Of a stretch of 12,572 nucleotides of DNA, positions 6,846 to 12,572 are shown in pieces. Numbering within the stretch: the stretch's first letter is position 1; the number at the start of each line of letters is the position of its first letter. A program made the translations under genes and the position numbers. Source of the stretch: CAZFQD01 sp964520885 (GTDB taxonomy: Bacteria; Bacillota; Clostridia; Oscillospirales; SIG519); assembly GCA_964520885.1 (NCBI GenBank), contig CAZFQD010000061.1:1-12572 (forward strand), written 5' to 3'. The notes beneath the pieces are model-generated. The model ran no database searches. It was not told the DNA's origin and worked only from the letters and a program-made list of their open reading frames with translations.

Positions 6846-9074
6846 AAAAAATATACAAGAAGAATTTTGTTTTTTTTAATTACTATAATATGTTTGATTT
6901 CAATATCAAATTCACCTTATGTAATTGCTACAGATGATATGCCTGTCAGTGCAGGGATTGAGATGAATACAGTTGACGATGTAAAAGTAAATAGTGTTGG
7001 GGCAGGCTTTTTAAAGACGGTTGAGAATGATAGATTTATTTTAAGTTACATAAAGTCTGGTGTGGTCTCTATTTTAGATAAAAAGATAGGGAAAGAATGG
7101 CTGTCAAACCCAGTATATACTGAGGAGGATACTGGTTTACAAGGTATCAACAAAATAAATGCACAATCTCAATTAATAATTACATGGGCAGATAGCAACA
7201 ATATTCTATCAGTCAGCAGAAGCAATATCTGTTCAGAAGAGGATGGCACGCTAACAAAAGAAAATATTGAAAATGGTATTAAAGTCACATATTCTTTTTT
7301 GGATGAAAAGTTTTCAATTCCTATTGTTTATAAGCTAAATAAAGATAATTTTGAAATATCTATTGAAACAAAAGGTATCAGAGAAACGGGAGAAAACAAA
7401 ATTTGTGAAATAGCACTTTTGCCGTTTTTAGCGGCTGCTAAGAACACACAGAAAGGATATTTTTTAGTACCTGATGGATGTGGAGCGCTGATTAATTTTA
7501 ACAATAAATCAGAACAAAAATATTCACAGCAAGTATATGGAACAGACCCAACAATAAATAAAGAAAAGGTTTCAAAAACAGAACAATCAATAAAGCTTCC
7601 GATATATGGAGTAAAGCAAGAGGATGCAACATTATTTGCAGTTATAAATGAGTCAGCAGCAAAGGCGAAGATATTTGCTGAAACTTCAAAAGACACGCTT
7701 AACTATAATATGATATACACATCCTTTGTTTATAGAAATACGATAAACGTACAGTTACCAACAAAAAACTATACAATTAAAGATGTAAGAATACTTGAAA
7801 AAACACCATCAAACGACAGAAACTATTCAGTAAGATTTTATTCATTACCTAAAGGCTCGAACTATTTAGATATGGCGAATACATATAAAGAATATCTAAC
7901 AAAAGAGATTGGAATAAAAAGCAAAACATCAAATCAGGATGTTATCATTGAAACATATGGATATATAAGCAAAACAAAAAGTTTTTTGGGTTTCCCAATA
8001 AATTATGACCAAAAGTTGACAACTTTTAATGATGTTTTAGAAATAACAAATGAAGTTAAAAATGAAGGAATTAATCCAACAATAAAAATGTCAGGATGGG
8101 AAAAGGATGAATTTTACAAAAAAATCCCTGTTAATGCAGTACCGCTTAAATCTCTGGGAGGGCTTAATGGCTTTAAAAATCTTTATATAAAGCTTTCAAA
8201 AAGTAATATTGATTTCTATCCATCAGCCGATTTTATAAATGTATATAAAAGTGGTAATGGTTTTTCTAAATTTAAAAATGTTGCAACACAAATTAATGGA
8301 GTATCATTTGCACAATATGCCTATTCACTAAGTAATTTTTATAAAAATAAAAAGATTCCTCTGTGGTATTTAATTGACCTATCAAAACTAAAAGAAATAA
8401 CAGAAAAATTTACAAATAAATTAGATAGCTATAAAATTAAGAATATATCGTTAGAAAATATAGGGAATACAGTATATTCGAATTTTGGGAGCAACAATTA
8501 TTCAAGAAACTTATCAGTTGACTATATTCAAAAAGCGTTTAACAACATTCAGAATAAAGATTATAAAATTATGGTTGATGATGCCTGCGATTATAGTTTA
8601 CAATATGCAAAAACAATAATAAACACACCAACATCATCAAGTAATTATTTTATTGAAGATACGGAAGTCCCATTTTATCAACTTGCATTAAGAGAATTAA
8701 TACCGATGTCAACACCATCAATAAATTTGGAATCTATACCGCAAAAGACAATCTTGAAATGTTATGAAACAGGAATATCCCCAATGTATACATTTATAAA
8801 GCAAGATAGTTCGTTGTTAAAAGGAACTAGGTTAAATAATCTTTACAGTGTAAGCTATGATGATTGGAAATATGAATTTATCAAAACCTGTAAAGAGTTA
8901 AAAGAGTTTAATAAAAAAATAAAAAACCAGTCAATAAAAAGTCATGAAGTTTTAATGAAGAATGTATATAAAACTATTTTTACAAATGGGGTAACAGTAA
9001 TAGTAAATTATAATAGTAAATCAATAGAAGTAGCAGGAAAAACAATAAAAGGATATGACGTAATAGTAGAGTAA
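6843..9074 (+). CDS. Exported DUF5696-type protein, glycosidase-like architecture, activity unknown
   Basis: This protein has 743 residues from ATG 6843. The signal peptide is about 1-29 (MKKYTRRILFFLITIICLIS, likely cut after V-I-A29). The N-terminal half (about 45-350) looks all-beta, opening with a FILSYIKSGVVSILDKKIGK then EWLSNP element that I associate with DUF5696 proteins. The middle (about 365-640) alternates strands and helices as in a TIM barrel, with acidic residues at apparent strand ends: GWEKDEF (E420, D422), SADF (D463), WYLIDLS (D512), ISLENIGNTVYSNFG (E538), MVDDACDY (D579, D580) and FIEDTEVPF (E605, D606). The end (about 705-743) is a beta segment, NGVTVIVNYNSKSIEVAGKT. A beta-sandwich/barrel/beta-sandwich order is common in glycoside hydrolases, but no characterised catalytic motif is identified here, so activity is only inferred. 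It begins 10 bases after the Yip1 gene and is followed by the second permease pair. The family name comes from recalled sequence features and was not checked against a database. Confidence 0.72.
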   Translation: MKKYTRRILFFLITIICLISISNSPYVIATDDMPVSAGIEMNTVDDVKVNSVGAGFLKTVENDRFILSYIKSGVVSILDKKIGKEWLSNPVYTEEDTGLQGINKINAQSQLIITWADSNNILSVSRSNICSEEDGTLTKENIENGIKVTYSFLDEKFSIPIVYKLNKDNFEISIETKGIRETGENKICEIALLPFLAAAKNTQKGYFLVPDGCGALINFNNKSEQKYSQQVYGTDPTINKEKVSKTEQSIKLPIYGVKQEDATLFAVINESAAKAKIFAETSKDTLNYNMIYTSFVYRNTINVQLPTKNYTIKDVRILEKTPSNDRNYSVRFYSLPKGSNYLDMANTYKEYLTKEIGIKSKTSNQDVIIETYGYISKTKSFLGFPINYDQKLTTFNDVLEITNEVKNEGINPTIKMSGWEKDEFYKKIPVNAVPLKSLGGLNGFKNLYIKLSKSNIDFYPSADFINVYKSGNGFSKFKNVATQINGVSFAQYAYSLSNFYKNKKIPLWYLIDLSKLKEITEKFTNKLDSYKIKNISLENIGNTVYSNFGSNNYSRNLSVDYIQKAFNNIQNKDYKIMVDDACDYSLQYAKTIINTPTSSSNYFIEDTEVPFYQLALRELIPMSTPSINLESIPQKTILKCYETGISPMYTFIKQDSSLLKGTRLNNLYSVSYDDWKYEFIKTCKELKEFNKKIKNQSIKSHEVLMKNVYKTIFTNGVTVIVNYNSKSIEVAGKTIKGYDVIVE

Positions 9075-9101
9075 AAAACAAAATAAACACAGAGTGGAAA
9101 C

Positions 9102-9114
9102 GGGTGAAAGCATG
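9102..9114 (+). promoter_or_regulatory. Ribosome binding site that favours ATG 9112 over GTG 9094
   Basis: GGGTGA at 9102-9107 is followed by a 5-base spacer and ATG 9112. The GTG at 9094 in the same frame is preceded only by A-rich sequence with no Shine-Dalgarno match. Confidence 0.7.
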
Positions 9115-10017
9115 AAAAAGCTGAAAATTTTGAGATTATCATATGAAAAGAGAAAGCAGATAAACGGATACTTTTTTTTATTACCTTGGATAATTGGGGT
9201 ATCATTATTTTTTATAAAACCTTTAATACAATCAATTATTTTTTCATTTGAAAAAATCACAATAGGGGAGACAGGCTTAATTGAAAAATTTGTACAAACA
9301 GAAAATTATTATTATATGCTTTTTAAAGATCCGAATTTTACTCAAAATTTAATTAATACATCAGTTAAATTGCTTCAAAACACCCCTATAATAATATTTT
9401 TCAGTTTATTTATTGCAATCATCTTAAATCAAAAATTTAAAGGAAGAGCAATAGCAAGAGTATTTTTCTTCTTACCCGTAATTATCACCTCAGGGGTTGT
9501 TATGGAACTTGTAGGGAATCAGATATTTTCAGTTAATACAAGTGCAGTAGTGCAGGATATGCCATTGATGCAAAGCACGGTATTAAGAGATATGCTATTG
9601 AATTCAGGCTTGCCAATAAGCATAGTACAAACATTAACAGGATTTATAGATCAGATTTTTTCACTAACTTGGAGATCAGGAATACAAATCATTTTATTCT
9701 TATCAGGACTTCAATCAATACCAAAGATGTATTATGAAGCATCAAGTGTAGAAGGGGCTTCCGCATGGGATTCATTCTGGAAGATAACTATACCGTTACT
9801 TTCACCGATAATGTTTATGACATTAATATTCACAATTATAGATGGCTTCACAGATTATACAAATATAATCCTTCGTTCAATTTTTTCATCAGCCTTAAAT
9901 GACTTCCAATATGGGCTAAGCTCAGCACAAGCATGTATGTACTTTATTGTAATATTGGTCTTTATAGCATTGGCATATCTGATTTTCGGCAGAAAAACCT
10001 TTTATATGGTAGACTAA
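9112..10017 (+). CDS. Sugar ABC transporter permease, MalF-like (second pair)
   Basis: This is a 301-residue inner-membrane permease subunit. The basic N-terminus (MKKLKILRLSYEKRKQ) is followed by GYFFLLPWIIGVSLFFIKPL, the usual opening of MalF-like sugar permeases. Hydrophobic segments lie at about 20-44, 91-107, 115-135, 186-203, 231-246 and 273-292. The coupling loop is at about 207-229: YYEASSVEGASAWDSFWKIT, then IPLLSPIM, a standard EAA-x3-G motif. Between the third and fourth segments (about 137-185) there is an enlarged extracytoplasmic stretch (PLMQSTVLRDMLLNSGLPIS is part of it) with amphipathic helices; the first-pair permease has a shorter segment there. The sequence is clearly different from the permease at 2848-3759, so this is a divergent second transporter and not a recent tandem copy. 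It follows the DUF5696 gene by 37 bases and is 13 bases before its MalG-like partner. Confidence 0.91.
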   Translation: MKKLKILRLSYEKRKQINGYFFLLPWIIGVSLFFIKPLIQSIIFSFEKITIGETGLIEKFVQTENYYYMLFKDPNFTQNLINTSVKLLQNTPIIIFFSLFIAIILNQKFKGRAIARVFFFLPVIITSGVVMELVGNQIFSVNTSAVVQDMPLMQSTVLRDMLLNSGLPISIVQTLTGFIDQIFSLTWRSGIQIILFLSGLQSIPKMYYEASSVEGASAWDSFWKITIPLLSPIMFMTLIFTIIDGFTDYTNIILRSIFSSALNDFQYGLSSAQACMYFIVILVFIALAYLIFGRKTFYMVD

Positions 10018-10033
10018 GGAGGAGATTGATTTG
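10016..10033 (+). promoter_or_regulatory. Near-consensus ribosome binding site that sets a TTG start
   Basis: AAGGAGG at 10016-10022 overlaps the stop codon of the upstream permease (10015-10017) and stands 8 bases before TTG at 10031. No ATG lies in frame before the first membrane helix, so TTG is the likely start. Confidence 0.82.
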
Positions 10034-11029
10034 GTAAATATTAAAAACATAAAAGCAATTTTTTTCAATAAGGATATCGACAAAGACAGTAATTTTCTAA
10101 AGAAAATAAAATGGAAATCGGCAAAAATATCATGGCAAATTGTAAGAACGTTTCTTTTAATAGGATTATGTTTCGTACTTATCTATCCGTTGATATATAT
10201 GCTATCAAATGCCTTTAAACCTATTGTAGAAAATTATGATACATCAGTAATATGGATTCCAAAAAGCTTTACATTTAATAACTTTATAGATGCAATTGTA
10301 GTTATAAGATATTGGGATGTATTAAAAAACACAGTTATAATTGGAGTACTAACAGCAATTTTTCAAATTATGTCATGTATGATTGTTGGATATGGCTTTG
10401 CAAGATTTAAGTTTTATGGCAGAGGAATATTGTTTGTTATAGTATTACTAACCATAATTGTACCGCCACAGACAATAGCAATCCCGCAATATATTGATTT
10501 TAGATATTTTGATTTTTTTGGACTTTTTAAGTTATTAGGGATTGGCTCTAAATCATTGCTTGATACATATTGGGCATTTTATCTACCGGCGATATTTGGA
10601 ATGGGACTTAGGTCAGGTATATATATTTTCGTATTTAGACAATTTTTCAGAGGATTGCCGAAAGAGCTTGAGGATGCGGCAAGTATAGATGGCTGTAATG
10701 CTTTTAAAACATTTTATAAAGTAATGCTTCCAAATGCAGGAGCAGCAGTTTTAACAGTATTTTTATTCAGCATCGTTTGGCAGTGGAGTGACTATTACGG
10801 TCCACAAATGTTTTTTGCAAATAAATCAACGATATCAACGGCATTAGCAAATTTTACAGTATCAGCGGCAACATTACCGGGAGTTACTGAAAGCTCGGGA
10901 GATCCAATGGTATTATCAACAAGAATACAAGCTGCGTGTCTTTTATCAGTATTTCCAATGCTTCTTTTGTATTTGATATTGCAACGTTATTTTGTTGAAA
11001 GTATAGAACGCACTGGTATAGTAGGATAA
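10031..11029 (+). CDS. Carbohydrate ABC transporter permease, MalG-like (second pair)
   Basis: This is a 332-residue inner-membrane permease that partners the MalF-like protein just upstream. A cytoplasmic N-terminus of about 35 residues is followed by hydrophobic segments at about 38-58, 101-124, 131-149, 181-203, 238-253 and 300-317. NAFKPIVENYD after helix 1 and the PPQTIAIPQY segment are typical of the family. The coupling loop is at about 211-233: KELEDAASIDGCNAFKTFYK, then VMLP. The C-terminus is the classical LQRYFVESIERTGIVG. Compared with the 297-residue MalG-like protein at 3796-4689 it has extra residues at about 157-175 (RYFDFFGLFKLLGIGSKS) and about 277-295, probably extracytoplasmic loops. 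Translation starts at TTG with a near-perfect AAGGAGG site. The partner binding protein is not identifiable; the only one in the window is the 49-2820 product. Confidence 0.91.
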   Translation: MVNIKNIKAIFFNKDIDKDSNFLKKIKWKSAKISWQIVRTFLLIGLCFVLIYPLIYMLSNAFKPIVENYDTSVIWIPKSFTFNNFIDAIVVIRYWDVLKNTVIIGVLTAIFQIMSCMIVGYGFARFKFYGRGILFVIVLLTIIVPPQTIAIPQYIDFRYFDFFGLFKLLGIGSKSLLDTYWAFYLPAIFGMGLRSGIYIFVFRQFFRGLPKELEDAASIDGCNAFKTFYKVMLPNAGAAVLTVFLFSIVWQWSDYYGPQMFFANKSTISTALANFTVSAATLPGVTESSGDPMVLSTRIQAACLLSVFPMLLLYLILQRYFVESIERTGIVG

Positions 11030-11057
11030 AATATTTTTTAATAGAAAGGTGATAATT

Positions 11058-12572
11058 ATGAAAAGCTTAAAGACAATTTTAGCAATATTATTAATAATTG
11101 CAATTTGTATTACCGGTTGTGGTAAGAAAATTGACAAATCAAGCAACACATCGTCAAAGAGTTCAAGTAGCACTTCATCTAAAAGCTCTTCGAGCCAAAC
11201 GGATATAAGCAGCTCAACTAATGAAATATCAAGTACATCAGAACAAATATCGACGTCAAGCGGGGAAAAAAATAAAGACGGAACATACACATACTATGTT
11301 GCACAAAAAACAGGAAATGATGAAAATCCAGGGACAAAAGCAAAGCCATTTGCATCAATAGTAGTTGCTGTAGATTTAATGAAATCGGGGGACACCTGTC
11401 TTATTGGCGATGGAATTTATTATGAAACAATATATCCGATTAATGGAACCGCGGCAAAACCAATGACAATAGATGCTATTTCGGGACAAAAACCAATAGT
11501 AACAGGAACAACTCTATATAAAGGCAGCTGGAGATATTATAAAAACAATATCTATGCAACTGATCTTTCGGAGATATATTACGATATTGATTCAGATCAA
11601 CTTCAAGTATTTGCAAATGAAAGTGCTGGGATTGAAGCACGTTGGCCAAATCTTCCCGGGAATTCAATTGATTCAATATTCCAAAGTAAGAGGGCAATAG
11701 CACAAGCAAACACAAACTTCCAAAAGCTTGTAGCAAATGGATTACCAACGACAAGCATAAAAGGAGCAAAAGTAACGATTTGGCCAGGACCTGAAGGGGG
11801 TTCGGGCTGGGTAAATATAACAAAAACAGTTTCAAAAGTAGACCAGTTAGGACAAGTATTTTTTGAAGAACCATTTAAAAACCCTTCACAAGCAACTAGT
11901 ACGGAAAAATCATTTATTCCAACAGTAGGAAATCCATATTTTATTCATGATTCACTCGAACTTCTTGATGCTCCAGGAGAATATTATCTTGATAAAGTGA
12001 AAAAGAGATTATATTTTTATACTCCTGATGGAAAATCACCTGAAAATTATCGGATTTCCTTAAAATCCAGTAGATATTCACTTAATATGGACGACAACAC
12101 CTATGTAAAGGTAAGAAATATAAAATTCTATGGTGCAGGTTTTACGATGGAAAATGCATCAAATTGTATAATAGAAAATTGTACTTTTAAATATTCAGAT
12201 TATTTAAATAATTTTAATCTATATCAAACGTCAACGGATAATCTATTCAGTAATATCGTAACAGGGGAAAATAATATAATTCGTCGTTGTGAAATTGGAA
12301 ATACAGCATCATGTGGAATTATATTAGGGGGTACAAAAAATGTTGTTACAAATAATAATTTCCACGACACCAACTATTCAGGAACGAGCTTCGCAACAGT
12401 TTTATTGTACAATAATGCGGACGGCGCAACAGTCTCCTTTAATACAATGAAGAATACAGGGGGAACGCATATTGTTTCACATGGTAATTCAAAAATAAAA
12501 AATGTCACGGTAAACAACAACAGCTTATATGAACCTGCATATTTTATCAGTGATACAGGAATATTTTATTTC
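11058..12572 (+). CDS. Right-handed beta-helix lipoprotein, possible polysaccharide lyase/glycosidase (3' truncated by window end)
   Basis: The frame is open without a stop from ATG 11058 to the last base (505 codons), so only the N-terminal part is seen. The lipoprotein signal MKSLKTILAILLIIAICITG ends in C21 (lipobox I-T-G-C), predicting membrane lipid anchoring outside the cell. Residues 28-68 are a Ser/Thr-rich spacer. Residues about 77-125 match the DUF1565-like start of secreted beta-helix proteins: YYVAQKTGNDENPGTKAKPF, then SGDTCLIGDGIYYE. Then come KPMTIDAISGQKPIVTGT, an EARWPN element (193-198), LDAPGEYYLDKVKKRLYFYT (303-322), and from about 345 to the end asparagine-rich beta-helix coils (NCIIENCTF, NNIIRRCEIG, KNVVTNNNF, KIKNVTVNNN). 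The fold is shared by pectate-lyase-like enzymes and beta-helix glycosidase families. No catalytic residues can be assigned with confidence. AAAGGTGA at 11045-11052 is a good ribosome binding site, and the gene is 28 bases after the permease, so it is in the same operon. It is not a binding protein. Confidence 0.87.
   Translation, partial: MKSLKTILAILLIIAICITGCGKKIDKSSNTSSKSSSSTSSKSSSSQTDISSSTNEISSTSEQISTSSGEKNKDGTYTYYVAQKTGNDENPGTKAKPFASIVVAVDLMKSGDTCLIGDGIYYETIYPINGTAAKPMTIDAISGQKPIVTGTTLYKGSWRYYKNNIYATDLSEIYYDIDSDQLQVFANESAGIEARWPNLPGNSIDSIFQSKRAIAQANTNFQKLVANGLPTTSIKGAKVTIWPGPEGGSGWVNITKTVSKVDQLGQVFFEEPFKNPSQATSTEKSFIPTVGNPYFIHDSLELLDAPGEYYLDKVKKRLYFYTPDGKSPENYRISLKSSRYSLNMDDNTYVKVRNIKFYGAGFTMENASNCIIENCTFKYSDYLNNFNLYQTSTDNLFSNIVTGENNIIRRCEIGNTASCGIILGGTKNVVTNNNFHDTNYSGTSFATVLLYNNADGATVSFNTMKNTGGTHIVSHGNSKIKNVTVNNNSLYEPAYFISDTGIFYF
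11139..11261 (+). repeat. Low-complexity Ser/Thr-rich linker-coding region
   Basis: Codons 28-68 of the beta-helix lipoprotein encode 23 serines and 6 threonines in 41 residues, with runs such as KSSSSTSSKSSSSQTD. Serine codons are mixed (TCA, AGC, AGT, TCT, TCG), so the tract is kept at protein level and is not a simple DNA microsatellite. Such spacers lift a catalytic domain away from the membrane through the cell wall. Confidence 0.85.

Noticed and set aside
7328..7696. Minus-strand open frame of 122 codons opposite the DUF5696 gene
   Set aside because: It lies entirely within a well-supported gene, shows no recognisable domain, and is explained by codon bias of the opposite strand.
8015..8043. 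TTGACA followed after 17 bases by TAGAAA, inside the DUF5696 gene
   Set aside because: The -10 box matches only 4 of 6 positions, and the site lies about 1 kb before the next start, within a conserved coding region.
10946..11290. Minus-strand open frame of 114 codons across the permease end and the Ser-rich linker
   Set aside because: Its acidic/leucine-rich product is the reverse complement of serine codons in the lipoprotein linker, with no ribosome binding site or homology sign.
11476..11874. Minus-strand open frame of 132 codons
   Set aside because: It is opposite the beta-helix lipoprotein, which has a signal peptide, family motifs and an uninterrupted frame to the window end. The product is a leucine-rich artefact.

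Overview
The window is a very AT-rich stretch, roughly 30% GC by eye. It uses Gram-positive style AGGAGG/AAGGTGA ribosome binding sites, includes a lipoprotein with a Ser/Thr-rich cell-wall-spanning linker, and has binding-protein-dependent sugar permeases without their own ATPase. This points to a low-GC Firmicute, most likely a polysaccharide-degrading Clostridia member. I cannot name the genus from the sequence alone.

All nine genes lie on the + strand with gaps of about 37 bases or less and one 1-base overlap. I see no terminator or convincing internal promoter, so the window reads as one long operon that probably continues past the right edge. The order is: (1) a 923-residue secreted solute-binding protein with two beta-sandwich, carbohydrate-binding-like domains in front of the binding fold (49-2820); (2,3) a MalF-like/MalG-like permease pair (2848-3759, 3796-4689); (4) an exported NHL beta-propeller protein with TPR-like helices and a C-terminal membrane anchor (4713-6215); (5) a five-helix Yip1-family membrane protein (6215-6832); (6) an exported DUF5696-type protein that looks like a three-domain glycosidase-like protein of unknown activity (6843-9074); (7,8) a second, divergent MalF/MalG-like permease pair (9112-10017, 10031-11029); (9) the first 505 codons of a beta-helix lipoprotein resembling polysaccharide lyases or glycosidases, cut off by the window end (11058-12572).

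My reading is a glycan capture, trimming and import locus. The surface beta-helix lipoprotein, and possibly the DUF5696 protein, would act on the polymer or oligosaccharide. The large binding protein would hand the product to one or both permease pairs, and a shared ATPase encoded elsewhere would power import. The NHL-TPR protein and the Yip1 protein sit between the two permease pairs and have no defined role. They are the part most likely to represent an undescribed accessory module of the transporter. No stretch over 300 bases lacks a gene. No RNA genes, CRISPR, insertion sequences or phage features were seen.
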